NCBI RefSeq assembly: GCF_003265705.1
Contig: NW_020312902.1
Location: 11,084,120 to 11,148,119, forward strand
Direction of reading: 5' to 3'
DNA: 64,000 nt
Source of the DNA: Callorhinus ursinus
Taxonomy: Eukaryota; Chordata; Mammalia; Carnivora; Otariidae
The notes beneath the pieces were generated by a model that was not told the origin of the DNA, made no database searches, and worked only from the letters and a program-made list of their open reading frames with translations. This document shows, piece by piece, positions 45,852 to 57,045 of the stretch. The position numbers were made by a program, and so were the translations under genes. Numbering within the stretch: position 1 is the first letter of the stretch; each line of letters opens with the position of its first letter.

Positions 45852-46553
45852 ATTCCACATATGAGTGACAGTGTGCAGAACTGTCTTTCTCTGTCTGGTT
45901 TATTTCACTTAACATGATGGCCTCAAGTTTGATTCAGGATTTTCTTCTTTTTAAGGTTGGATAAGATTCATAGTGTGTTTGTATGTGTGTGTATGTATCT
46001 ATATAAAACTTCTTAAACTTCTTAAAAATTGCCCAACATTTCTAACATGGTTTGTTCTATTTGATGTTCAATGTATGAGAGTTTCAGTTGCTCCAAATTC
46101 TCACCAACACTTGGTATTGTGAGTCTTGTTAATTTAATATATTCTTAAGCTGTGGTATTCCATTATGGTTTTCATTTCTAATAGATAATTATGTTGAAAA
46201 TCTTTTCATATGCTTATTTGACTCCCACATATCTTCTCTGGTCTTAAAATTTGTAACTAATTTTTAATTGAGCTGTTTCTTATTCTTGGATTTCAAGAGT
46301 TCTTTATATATTCTGATATGTCATTTATCAGATAAGCAAATATTTCATCCCAGTTTGTGGTTTATATTTTCATTTTCTTAATAGTGTCTTTTGAAGTCCC
46401 ATTTATCAATATTTCCTTTTATGGATCTTGCTATTGTTACCATACCCAGGAAAACTTTGCCTGAAGCAAAAATGTGCTCCTATGTTTTCATCTATAATTT
46501 TTATAGTCTTAGGTTTTACATTTAAGTCTATGATCCATTTAGAGTGAATTTTT

Positions 46554-46765
46554 TTTAAAGATTTTATTGATTTGCCAGAGAGAGAGCGAGAGAGAGAGGG
46601 AGAGAGAGTGCAAGAGTACAAGCGGGGCTGGGAGGGTGGCCGGCAGAGGGAGAAGCAGGCTCCCTGCTGAGCAGGGAACCCAATGCGGGACTCGATCCCA
46701 GGACACTGGGATCATGACCTGAGCCGAAGGCAGACACTTAACTGACTGAGCCACCCAGGTGTCCC
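46554..46765 (-). mobile_element. Can-SINE, antisense, full length
   Basis: T-run and 'aaagattttattgatttg', an expanded GA tract, 'gactcgatcccagg', then 'gagccacccaggtgtccc' at the head end. A 14-bp duplication tagagtgaattttt flanks it (46540-46553 and 46766-46779). Inserted into the old L1. Open frames at 46406-46856 come from it. Confidence 0.95.
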
Positions 46766-46880
46766 TAGAGTGAATTTTTATATGATGAATTAGGAGCCTT
46801 AATTCCTTACTTCTTTTGTTTTTTTGCACATACGTATCCAATAGTTCCAGGACCATTTGTTGAAATTATGATTTTTTTTT

Positions 46881-47061
46881 AAAGATTTTATGTATTTGTT
46901 TGACAGAGAAAGAGATAGTGAGAGCAGGAACACAAAGCAGGGGGAGTGGGAGAGGGAGAAGCAGGCTTCCTGCCGAGCAGGGAGCCCGATGTGGGGCTCG
47001 ATCCCAGGATCATGACCTAAGCCGAAGGCAGATGCTTAACAGCTGAGCCACCCAGGCGCCC
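46881..47061 (-). mobile_element. Can-SINE, antisense, full length
   Basis: 'aaagattttatgtatttgtttgac' tail, 'gcagggggagtgggagagggagaagcagg', 'ggggctcgatcccagg' and a head ending 'gagccacccaggcgcc'. Flanked by 'atgattttttttt' (46868-46880) and 'atgattctttttttt' (47062-47076). It lies about 100 bp from the previous SINE in the same orientation. Confidence 0.93.
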
Positions 47062-47640
47062 ATGATTCTTTTTTTTAATTGTCTTTGCACATTTATCAAA
47101 ATCAATTGACTTTGAGTGTGAACCAATTTCTTAACTTTTTACTTTGTTCCTACTTTTTTTATTTATCTATTTTCTAATACTAGACTGTTTTGGTTGTTTA
47201 GATTTATTTTAAAAGTCTTGATATCAGGTAGTTTAGGTTACCAACCTCTGTTTTGAAGTTGTATAGGCAATTCTAGATACTTTGCATTTCCTTATGAATT
47301 TTAAAACAAAGCTTGTCAGTTTTCTACCAACTAATGCCTACTGAGATTAGGATTGTGTTAAACATATAGATAATTGTGGGGAGAAGTGACATCTTAAAAA
47401 TATTGAATCTTCCAATCCATGAATATGACATAAATTTCCATTTATTTAGGTCTACTATAACTTCCGTAAGCAATATTTTCTGGTATTCTGTATACAGGTT
47501 TTGTGCATCTCTTGTCAGATTTACTTCCGAGTATTTTGTATTTTATTATAAGTGGTATTTTTTAGCTTGAAACTTTTATTTTTCATTCTATTGAAAACAC
47601 AATTGAATTTTTTGTATGTTTATCTTGTATTTTGATGATG

Positions 47641-48070
47641 AGTGTCTGAACTTGTCAGTTTTTTCCTGTTTCATTTTAGATAGTTTCTATTACTATGTCT
47701 TTAAGTTTACCAATCATAATTTACCATTAATCTCTTCCATTATAATTTTTACCTCAGATGTTATCATTTTCATTTCTAAAAATTTGATTTGGATATTTTT
47801 TGTATCTCTTATGCCTCTACTTAACAGGTACACCTTTACTCTAGCACCTTGAATATATGCAATATTTTTGTAATAATAATATTTATAATAACTGTTGCAA
47901 TACCATTGTCTATCAAGTTTGTCATTTTGGTCATTTCTGGGTATGTTTCTATTGATAAATTTTTCTCCTGATTATGGGTCTTTTTTACTACCTTTTATCA
48001 TGCCTGATAATTTTTTATTGAATATCATACTATACAAATTTTACCTTTTGCATGCTGGATGTTTATAGAA
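47641..48070 (-). repeat. Old L1/HAL1-like sequence, antisense
   Basis: 'ctcctgattatgggtcttttttactaccttttatcatgcctgataattttttattgaatatc' and 'tttgcatgctggatg' resemble antisense upstream regions of old L1/HAL1 (form: ttgattatgggtcatattttcctg...tctgataattttttattgg). It may belong with the block at 43.94-44.84 kb. Confidence 0.55.
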
Positions 48071-48893
48071 GGGGGGAAGATAAGTCATCAGCCTTCCCTG
48101 AATCTAAAGGAGGTCATGATCAATTTGATATGAAATATATTTTGCTCCATAATAATATGAGATTTACAAAGGAAAACCCACATTTTCTCCCTGCCCTCAT
48201 TTTCCAGTTCTAGACTCTATTGAATGAGAAACTGATGCTTGGCGAGGGAGTCATTTTGCAAATATAAGAAGTAACTTCATCAACATACTGAGGATAGAAT
48301 AGCAGAAAAACCTAGGTCTTATATGACATTGTAACACCATATCATGCCTACAGGTGTCTAATTTTAAATTTAAGTTTAACTTTAAATGCCATTATAGATT
48401 AGGCCATTATTCTTTGTTATGGTTGTATTGATGTTTCATACATTCTAAAATCCCCTAAACGTTTTAGGCACATGTTATTTTATGGGATAGAAATGGGCTA
48501 AGGTCTGCTGGGGCAGCAGTCTTTAGTATTGAGAGGACTTACTGTGTTTTCCTGGAAAGGAAGTCTAATTGATCACAGATGCAAAAAAGTTTAATTTGAT
48601 AATTCTCTCACAGATATGCTGTGAATCATATTATAGAAACACAGAATTGGAAATTAGATGCCAAAACTCAAATTATCCTCAGAAAATATAGCTCAGCCTA
48701 CCCTATCCTTGAAACTCTCCATAGCAATCTATAATACCTCATACATTGAAAGATATCATGAAAGTCTAAAGATATTTCTAGCTGTTCAGAATACTATATA
48801 AGTATAATTTCTATAAAATCTTTAACTATAATTATAAATATGATTATGTTATCTCACTGAACAAAATTTGCAGAAGCCATCCCAAAGTCCCAT
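48071..48893. other. Unassigned non-coding sequence
   Basis: Nothing recognised. Confidence 0.4.
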
Positions 48894-48957
48894 TATATAT
48901 ATATAATATGCTGTATATATATATATATAATATGCTATATATATATATATATATATT
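48894..48957. repeat. (AT)n microsatellite, imperfect
   Basis: TATA runs are broken by two copies of 'aatatgct'. It codes the tyrosine-isoleucine run in the short frame at 48908-49126, which is spurious. Confidence 0.93.
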
Positions 48958-49149
48958 CCATAGCTTTCTAAGTGTGATGACTTTCTTGGTAGTTCATGCC
49001 TGTCTTCTTAGAGCTTCTTTGGTCATGAATCAGGAAACATCACAATTTCCACTTCTACCCTATTTGATAAGGTTTTATGTAGAACAATGGTATAAAGGTT
49101 GGGTAGGTGAAATTGGTGGCTTATAAAATCCTATGAGAAGTATTAAGTC

Positions 49150-49290
49150 CTATTTCCTATATGACTTAATCATACCTAATACTAGAGTTTTGGGTAGTAA
49201 ATAAGATGTGTAAAATAATTAAGATCATATGTGTGAAGTACTTATACAGTGTCTGGCCCATATTATGAGTGTTTAGGAAAGAATATCTAT
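49150..49290 (+). repeat. MIR 3' fragment
   Basis: 'gtgtgaagtacttatacagtgtctggcccatattatgagtgtttagg' resembles the MIR 3' end (form: gtaaagcgcttagaacagtgcctggcacatagtaagcgc). Confidence 0.5.
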
Positions 49291-49703
49291 AAAGAGGAAG
49301 GAAAAGAAGAGAATGCCCTCCCCTAATTATTTTTACTTCATTTTTCTTTCCATTTTTCGATTTAAGAGAAAAATCATTCCCAAGATTCTAATTCAAATAG
49401 TCACAAAATTCAACGTTCTGTCCAGACTAATTTCATGGTTTGCTTTTCTAACTATATGGGAATACAGTATACCTGTATGGAATCTGTTCAGGGATAACTC
49501 CTTCAAAACATTTAAGATTGAAGGACCAAACAGTATAGAGATCTAGTGACACAGTGGCAGTGGCTATTTCTTTCCTTTTCCTTGACACTTGGGAAGAACA
49601 TGACCATGGCAGGGAGAAGGCAGAACAAACAGAAACAAATGTCAACAGGAAGATAAAGTTTTTTTCCCCCATCTCCCAAAACAAGTGTTCATGCATGTGC
49701 ACG

Positions 49704-49747
<44 letters not shown>

Positions 49748-50430
49748 GTTGTTCCCCTGTGGCTCTTTTTTCTGGACTCTGGACACTTCTCTTCCCTCTA
49801 AGGCATCCTTCCTTTTCCACGAGGCATGGCCTGTGTTTGCAGCTGAATAACCTTATTCCTCCTTGCAGAAGATTGGGAATTCAGAGGACCCTTTCCCTTT
49901 GAACTACTCTTTGGAATTTGTCTTGTCAATATGGGGGCTGTGGGACACCATGCCTCATATTCTCGGAAATGCTCTAGTTTTCTACCTGAGAATGTTCATA
50001 CAACAGCACTATAAATTTAACAAGGGATGTTGCAACCATACACTGGATGTATATTATGCTAAGACTGAGTCTTACATGCAATAATCAAGATTTTATCTTT
50101 ATTCTGGTGTCATTTCTTTCTTTAAGAACCTTTTGCCAGTTGGAATAGTTAAAACTTACAGTTCGGTCCATTCCCACAGAATTCATCATTTCTTTCCTCC
50201 ACTCTGTATCTGTATCCATTTTTGTCCGTAGTGAGAAACTAGGCTCCCAATATTACCAATACTTTTGCTCATTTGTGCAAAGGGATAGTACAGTGAAATA
50301 GTTTCATGATTGTGTCAGTCATACCACTTAAACTCAAAGCAGAGTTCAGTTTACTTCCTCCCATCCCAAATAAGCATGTATAATTAAATTAGTATAAATC
50401 TGTGTATAAAAAGTTACCTAGATTAAGTTT
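49291..50430. other. Unassigned sequence with an AC microsatellite
   Basis: No gene recognised. The open frames 49448-49786 (-) and 49554-49850 (+) are each about 100 codons, but both depend on reading through the AC tract and overlap on opposite strands. I treat them as chance. Confidence 0.4.
49700..49745. repeat. (AC)n microsatellite
   Basis: 'acgcacgc' leads into an uninterrupted AC run. Confidence 0.97.
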
Positions 50431-50440
50431 TTATTTATTT

Positions 50441-50630
50441 ATTTTTAAAGATTTTATCTATTTATTTGACAGAGGGAGACAGAGTGAGAGAGGGAACACA
50501 AGCAGGGGGAGTGGGAGAGGGAGAAGCAGGCTTCCTGCCGAGCAGGGAGCCCGATGCTCGATTCCAGGATCCTGGGATCATGACCTGAGCCGAAGGCAGA
50601 TGCTTAACGATTGAGCCACCTAGGTGCCCC
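50441..50630 (-). mobile_element. Can-SINE, antisense, small internal deletion
   Basis: 'aaagattttatctatttatttgac', 'gcagggggagtgggagagggagaagcagg' and head end 'gagccacctaggtgcccc'. Relative to its relatives, a few bases are missing at 'gagcccgatgctcgattcc'. Flank duplication is weak (aagtttttattt and aatttttttgttt). Confidence 0.92.
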
Positions 50631-50935
50631 AATTTTTTTGTTTTATATTTTCATTTTTCCTTGAATATAGCTATATTATCCTTTTGGGACTGAGTTGGGT
50701 CCATTTGTCTTGGTATGATTTGCTTTAGCTCTCTTTCCTTTACAGATCCTTTACAGTAGGGTTTTGTATTTGTATTTGGCTTTTCTTAGAATATCAACAT
50801 GTTTCCATAAACTAAAACAGATATTTATGGCACCCCTCGGTATAAGCGTATCCTTTTTGTATTATATATCACTCATTTCCTTGCTTCTTCCACCCATCCC
50901 CCAAAACCTTGTGAGGTCTCCATTATTCTGAATGG
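50631..50935. other. Unassigned non-coding sequence
   Basis: Nothing recognised. Confidence 0.4.
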
Positions 50936-51244
50936 GTGCAAAACATCAAGATGCCAAATAGAGGAGAAGCTGAATTACAGGCAGAGAAGAATTTTGAATT
51001 CTTGGCAATAACCCAGAATAAGGTGGAAAGAAAGATAGAATTGATAGAAGAGAGAAGAGGCAAAAAATTGGTGAAAGCTATGCAACACAACTTAATCCTG
51101 TCTCTTTCTGGTCCCCCCCGGAACTCAAAAAACCATCTGACACTTCTACTAGCACCACGAGAACATATTGCGTTTCTTGTCAAGTTGAGAGTTCTTATGG
51201 AGAGAGAGCGCATCATGAAGATTCAGAAAATTAGTGATTCTTAA
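50936..51244 (+). other. Unexplained 102-codon open frame (unproven)
   Basis: An ATG-to-stop frame in sequence I do not recognise as a repeat. It encodes a charged, Glu/Lys/Arg-rich N-terminal half with Leu/Ile spacing that could form a helix (residues about 10-45), a Pro/Asn break, then another basic helical stretch. There is no clear splice acceptor, promoter or Kozak context, and a 97-codon frame overlaps on the opposite strand (50923-51216). It could be chance, a processed-pseudogene fragment or an exon. I do not call it a gene. Confidence 0.2.
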
Positions 51245-51260
51245 TACAGAATCAGAGGTA

Positions 51261-51444
51261 GGGGTGCCTGGGTGGCTCAGTCGGTCAAGTCATGATCTCA
51301 TAGGTCATGGGATGGAGCCCTAGGTCAGGCTCTGTGCTGGATGTGGAGTCTGCTTGAGATTCTCTCTCTCCCTCTCTCTCTGCCCCTCCCCCTACTTTCT
51401 CTCTCTCTCTCTCTCTCTCTCTCAAATAAGTAATTCTTTTTAAA
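51261..51444 (+). mobile_element. Can-SINE, older subtype, internally deleted
   Basis: Starts ggggtgcctgggtggctcagtcgg but lacks roughly 20 bp of the tRNA-like middle ('cggtcaagtcatgatctca'), then 'tgcttgagattctctctctcc' and a (CT)n run before 'aaataagtaattctttttaaaa'. No clear flank duplication. Confidence 0.88.
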
Positions 51445-51584
51445 AATGGACTCAAGGATGGTATCACCCCATCATCCAGCAAGCATATGCTCTTAGGAAT
51501 GTATATGTGAAAACATGTGGGATAAAGAGAAACTGTAAACTGAGGGAAGCCAACTTTGCACTACCATTATTGGCAATTATATAA

Positions 51585-51812
51585 TAATAGCTAATAGTTT
51601 TATATATAAAACCCATAATAATAATTTGGAGTAATTTGAAATAGCTACTGTGGTTTTGTCTGTGTATGGGTACATATCAGGAAATCAATGTTCAGAGGGA
51701 CAAAGTAACTTGTCTAGAGTGAGCTAATAAATAGCAGAATTGGACTTAAAATAATGAAATTTGATCCCAGAGCACAAGTAACTAACCACTTTTCTGGTGC
51801 TCCTCAATGTGT
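51585..51812 (-). repeat. MIR SINE, antisense
   Basis: 'taataatagctaatagttttatatat', 'ggaaatcaatgttcagagggacaaagtaacttgtctagagtgagctaataaatagcagaattgg' and 'gtaactaaccacttttctgg' follow the antisense MIR order. Confidence 0.7.
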
Positions 51813-53285
51813 TACTACATCTGGCTAGATGGAATGTGTGACAAGCAGAGATGACATTTGGAGAAAGACTATGCAAATCAAAAAAAAAGATCAAGGGTTA
51901 ACTGAGAAAACCTTTCAGTGCTTCTCTTTTTCTGCCAAAAAAATAAAAGAAAGAAAGAAAAACCTAAAACAAGAACAAAAAAAGAATAACAGCCAAGAAA
52001 TAAATCACATGTGTAGGTGACACTTGTAGTAGTCCCTTGAACAGCTTCTGTGTTCCAGAAGGTCATCAGTTCATGTCTTTTCTCTTGTCTAGGACAAGAG
52101 TTGCTCTTTCTAAAAGAACTAAAGAAATGCATAAAAAAGAAAAATAAAGCCAATCTTTACAAAACATTTACTATATATTCTGTTTTGGAGGAAAAAACAG
52201 CAGGTAATTTTATTTTATTTTTTTCAAATTTTGCCCCAGGTGACTATTGTTAGCTCTAAATCACAGCCACAGAATCTGTTAATATTGTGGTAATTAATGC
52301 ATGCTGTATAATGTCTCATTATTTCAATGTATTTTATTGCCAAGATATGATAAAAGAAAATTAAAATAACCAAGGAAGCATAATTTGTGGCTTTTTTTCC
52401 TAAAGCATGCTTTTAAATAACATTTAGTCAGAGCAGTGTTATCCAAGTCATTTGGGAATTACACATTGTATTAATAAGTAGTTTGGGTAAGATAAATTAT
52501 ATTAGGAGTGGCAACACAATGACATATGTATTTCATAGTGTGAATGTCTTCCTGGGGAGAGTGAGCTATTGTGTAACCCTGGGTAGGTCATGGAAGAGAG
52601 ATACTGAGAAAGCAACAGGAGATCTGTGGAGATAGGGATCAGAAACCACTACTACCCTCAGATTCAAGTATACTTTGACCAAGGAGGGATAGATGAATCT
52701 GCCAGCCTGTGGGGTGGGAGTATGGCCAGTCTCCACTTCCCTCCTGCTCCTTGAAGAGAGTCATGGTCACAAAGACCCTGTGGTAGATAAATTAGTTCTC
52801 TGTCTCTAGGATGATTCTTATGGCTCTGGGATTCCTTACAAACCTCATCGCTTCATTTGGGGCTACATCTGGATATCTGCTATATGCAAAACCATGTTTC
52901 CCCATGTAGAGGACAGAACAGAGAACAGAGGAGTAGAGTGATATATGGGAAAGAAAAAACTAACAGGGCCTAAAGATAATGCAATTTCTTTCAAAATTTG
53001 CAGAGCTAAGAAATATGAGGTACATGAGAGACTGGAAAGAAAACTCAGGCCAGTATCATGGAAAATGAGGCACCAGCCCCTCAGAGGACAGATGGAGATG
53101 GTGGACAGGGGGGCAGAATAGAAAGGGGCTTCTTTTCAATAGTGTATTTGATGTCTCAGTGAGTGCAGTAAGGCGCTCACTAAGTAAGTAGTGAGTAAGT
53201 ACACAGTAAGTAGATAGAGGATAGACATATAAGAAAGGTAGACATATAAAATCTGTGAATATCAGAAAATAGGAAAACTCTTAAC
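51813..53285. other. Unassigned non-coding sequence
   Basis: No repeat family or gene recognised. An A-rich patch (51880-51985) makes a Lys-rich chance frame. An AAGT-rich patch lies near 53175-53215. Confidence 0.4.
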
Positions 53286-53289
53286 CCAT

Positions 53290-53953
53290 TAATCTTTAGA
53301 CTGTTGAAGTTTTTTTAATCTACTAACAAACTATGAAAATTACAAACAATTTTAACAAAGTTTCTGAGTACATATTCAACAACAAAATAAAATATATTTC
53401 TACATACTAGCAGTCAAAAATAATGGAAAATAAAGTTTTAAAAATTACACTTACCACAGTATAAAAAGAAATATTTATGAATAAATCTAAGTGAAAATTA
53501 TAATATATTGCTGTGAGAAATTAAAAGACTAAATAATTTTGAGAAATAATTGAATCAAAATTCTCAACAATATTAGAATGCCTGTTTTCTTCAAAGGTAT
53601 ATATAGATTCAAAACATTCCTCTCAGAATTATGATACTGACTTACAAATAGGTGAAAATTAGCATGTTGGATCTGAAATTTATAGGGAAACACAAAGACT
53701 TATAAGACCCAAGACAATCTTGAAGGCAAAGAAAGTTAATTATGCTACCAGATGTAAAGTCTTATTATAAAACGCAATAATTATTTCAATGGTATATTGG
53801 CAGAAACATGGACAAACGGACTGATAGACTATAATAGACTCCCAAAATAGATCAACATATAAGGGACACTTAATTTATGACTTAATTCATAATTTATTTA
53901 AGTGGTGGAAAGTATGGGCTTGGCATTAAAACATGGGGAAGCAATTGTATATT
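53290..53953 (+). mobile_element. Old L1, sense, ORF2 region (left part)
   Basis: 'caacaaaataaaatatatttctacatactagcag', 'aattctcaacaatattagaatgcc', 'gacccaagacaatcttgaaggcaaagaaagttaattatgctaccagatg' and 'tattggcagaaacatggacaaacgg' follow decayed L1 ORF2 in order. Many stops. It continues after the SINE at 54168. Confidence 0.8.
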
Positions 53954-53971
53954 TATAACAACAATATTCTT

Positions 53972-54167
53972 TTTTTAAGATTTTATTTATTTACAAGAGA
54001 GAGAGAGCAAGCAAGAGAGAGCACGAACAGGGAAGGGAAAAGAGAGGGAGAGGGAGAAGCAGGCTCCCCACTAAGCAGGGAGCCCAATGAGGGCTCCATC
54101 CCAGGACCTCAGGATCGACCTGAGCCAAAAGGCAGATGCTTAACCGACTGAGCCACCCAGGTACCCC
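53972..54167 (-). mobile_element. Can-SINE, antisense
   Basis: 'taagattttatttatttacaag' tail, GA-rich tract, 'gctccatcccagg', head end 'gagccacccaggtacccc'. Flanked by 18-base segments matching at 14 positions (53954-53971 and 54168-54185). Inserted into the old sense L1. Confidence 0.92.
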
Positions 54168-55265
54168 TATAAGTATTATATTCTTAAGTCCTAATAGAAA
54201 TGATTAGACATGAATCATAGACCTAAATATGAAGATTACAATTGTAAATCTTTCTAGAAGATGTAAAAAGATATCTTCAGAACCTAAGGATTTTTTAAGC
54301 AAGTAACAAAATATGCTAATTTTAATAGATACAGATAAATTATGATGATAGATAGATGGGAAATAGTCAGAGAAATAGATAGATACAGATAAATGATGAC
54401 TTAGAGAATATTTTTGATAACAGAATATATCTGGAAAAAACCCTATATCCAGAATATATAAAAAAATTTCAAATATAAGTAATAACCAAATCAAACCACC
54501 CTGTTAAAATGTGGGAGAAATTTTTTGAACAGTCTCTTTATAAAAGAACATAACCAAATGGGGAATAAGACATCAAAAGTTGTTCAACATCACCATGTAT
54601 CACGGCAATGCAAATATTAGCATAATGTGATACCACAGCAATCACACCAGATGAATAAAATAAAAAGACTTAAAATACTAATGCTGGCAGGAATGGGAGC
54701 AACTGAAACCTTTGAATATTGCTGGGAGTGCAAATTAATTCTGCCACTTGGGAAAGTTACTTTGTAGAATTTATTAAAGTTAAATATACCTATACTACAG
54801 TCCAAGATTTCCATTCCTTGAAACATACCCAAGGTAAATAAATAAATCCACCAAAATACGAGTATAATTTTATTCATAATGACCCCGAACTAGAAATTTT
54901 ACAAATGCTTATTAACACTGGAATGGGTAAATTGTATATTCATAAAAAGATCAAATTATTGATATACCTAACAACACGGATGAGGTTCACAAACTTTATG
55001 TTCAGCTAAAGAAGCCAGAAACAAAATAGCGTGTCATAAGATTCTGTTTATATGATGCTTAAGAACAGGTTAAAATAATCTATGTGTTTATCTAAGTTTT
55101 AGCCTAAGATTACTTCTTTGGAAGTATTAACCTGAAATGGTTATCAGGGGACCTTGTGGGGTTCTGGAATTAGTCCATACCTTGATGTTGTCATGTTTAC
55201 CCAGGTGACTACATATAAAAAATGCATTGAACTTTGCACATAAGATTAGATTACTAGGCATGTTC
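54168..55265 (+). mobile_element. Old L1, sense, ORF2 end and 3' UTR (right part)
   Basis: 'gacatcaaaagttgttcaacatcaccatgtatcacggcaatgcaaat', 'tgataccacagcaatcacaccagatg', 'ctggcaggaatgggagcaactg', 'ccattccttgaaacatacccaagg' and 'tcttgatgttg'-type 3' UTR sequence ('ctacatataaaaaatgcattgaactttgcac') are ordered L1M landmarks. Confidence 0.82.
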
Positions 55266-55342
55266 ATTTAATTAAATGAATGAATAAAGGAAGTAGAAAT
55301 ATATTAATGAATGAATGATTGAATAAATGAATGAATAAAGCA
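55266..55342. repeat. (AATG)n-rich low-complexity tail
   Basis: Repeated 'aatgaatgaat' units directly follow the old L1 3' UTR, so they probably derive from its A-rich tail. Confidence 0.75.
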
Positions 55343-56009
55343 ACATGAGCTATGTTACCTCATCTTGTATATATTAAGCACCTAACCACAGCCTGTTTAG
55401 TGACTACATGTCTGGAGTTGCCCATAATGTGCTGAGTATCGTGGTGTCCATATCACTGTGAAGGAAATACAAAAAATGCAAATGACCATAGAATCCATTC
55501 ATCCTACCACATATACATCTCTCAGACACTACCAGTTAATGCAATATTGAAATGACCTCCTAGAAGCTTATCTAAGGCACCAGATGAGGATGATTCTCTG
55601 AGGGCTTGTGGTGCTATCCTTTAAAAACTCGTTTTATACTTTGAAATGACAGCCATTATATGGGGTAATTTCCCTAATAAGTAAAAAAACGGGGGTGGGA
55701 AACTGGAAGGTGGACTGAAGAATGGGTCTACCTGCCATCACTCTCAGTAATCCATTTGGGGATTTAGGGATTTGCTGAATTAGAAGTTCAGTTTTCCAGG
55801 ATGAGAATGTTTCTGCTGAGGGATAAAATAAAAGTTCTATTAAACTTGAGAATATAGCTGCTGTTGGTCATTTGGTCTTTTATTGTTATATGAGCAGGCA
55901 AAGAAAAGAGTTGCTATTCTGGTAGTGGTAATCTTCCCAATTATCATGAGATCTGGTTGCTGCTACATAATGGGACAGAAAAGATGTCTATAATTTAGGG
56001 TATTCACTG
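55343..56009. other. Unassigned non-coding sequence
   Basis: Nothing firmly recognised. Confidence 0.4.
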
Positions 56010-56515
56010 GGATATATTTTGGTTCTTCTATCCCCAATTATAACCATGAATGGGAAGTTAGAACCAGAGTTTAGTAAGGGCATGATAAATACATCAGACC
56101 CCATAGGGATGCTGGTGTGGTTTATGACACAGACTAATCAATCTAGAGTAACCAAGGGCTGGACAAGTTTGCAGGGGATTTTTATAATGCCTGGCAGAGG
56201 AGAGAGACATTGAAAAGCAGGGAGTACCTTAACAACAACCACAGCAGCAGAAACTCCTATGATGGGCTAGCCATTAAAGTGTTCATGACAGGATGAAGCA
56301 CATTTAAGCTGCTGCTGAGTGGATGCATGGTACAGAAGCTGGACTGTAGTAGAGGCCATGCTGCCCAGCCTCTGCCCTCTGAACCCTGCTCTCCTACCAT
56401 CCCATGCATCTCTTTCCTTGAAAGTGTTCTTTGGATACTTCTGCCAGCTCTGCCTACATGTCTTGTATGCTGAACATTTCAGTCAGTACCAATCAGGAGG
56501 AAAATTCAACAAATG
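56010..56515 (+). repeat. Possible ancient LTR or ERV relic
   Basis: 'aaccagagtttagtaagggcatgataaatacatcagacccc', 'gcaggggatttttataatgcctgg', 'gctgctgctgagtggatgcatggtacagaagctggactg' and 'ctttccttgaaagtgttctttggatacttctgccagctctgcc' read like an old dispersed LTR-type element. The family is not assigned. Confidence 0.35.
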
Positions 56516-56639
56516 AGTAATATTAGTAATTGCAAATGATTTCTCATTCTTTGGGTGAAGTAACTCTGAGATGTGTGTAATACACTGGCTTCAAGAGTTC
56601 TCCAGAAGGCTTAAGGCTTGTACACTAAATGGTACCTTG

Positions 56640-56770
56640 CTTGACAATGCATTTTATTGACTGCCTCTTCTTTCCTATAGCCTCTCCTCACTTAGCTACC
56701 AACGTGTCCTAGAATCACCTCCCAAATAAAATTCTTATGCCAATGTTGACTTCTGGAAGACCACCAAACA
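56640..56770 (+). repeat. Possible LTR 3' end fragment
   Basis: 'cctagaatcacctcccaaataaaattcttatgccaatgttgac' has an LTR-like polyadenylation context similar to the fragment at 24.83 kb. Confidence 0.3.
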
Positions 56771-56914
56771 GAACACTATATGCAATATTGCCCAGTAGAT
56801 TTTTGAAAACAAGACTACGTGTCATTAAATAAGTTTCCTTTGCATTTTGGGGTAACTATTCAAAACAGAAGAAAGAAAAAGCAAAGCATTGAGTTTAGGA
56901 GATGGGGACTAACA

Positions 56915-57045
56915 CCCCAGCTTTAGTTACTGAGTAACCTTGGAGAAGTCACATAATCCCCCTGGACCTCATTTTCTACCACTATAAAATGAACTCTTAA
57001 TGATGTAAAGCTGGTCTTATGTAATTCAATTCTATGCATTGTTCT
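56915..57045 (+). repeat. MIR SINE, sense
   Basis: 'cagctttagttactgagtaaccttggagaagtcacataatccccctggacctcattttctaccactataaaatgaac' is the MIR core. Confidence 0.7.

Larger units (their letters stand above)
45383..47640 (-). mobile_element. Old L1, antisense, 3' UTR and ORF2 region, interrupted by SINEs and a tiny L1
   Basis: Starts 'tttttcagctttattgacatataattgac', then 'ccagcctctggaaaccacctttctgctctg', 'tatcagataagcaaatatttcatcccag', 'gaccatttgttgaaat', 'gatatcaggtagtttagg' and 'atattgaatcttccaatccatgaatatg', a long antisense run through ORF2. It hosts insertions at 45.77, 46.55 and 46.88 kb. Too many lesions to code. Confidence 0.85.

Noticed and set aside
49448..49850. Two open frames of about 100 codons on opposite strands
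   Set aside because: Both pass through the AC microsatellite, which is open in every frame. Neither has a family motif.
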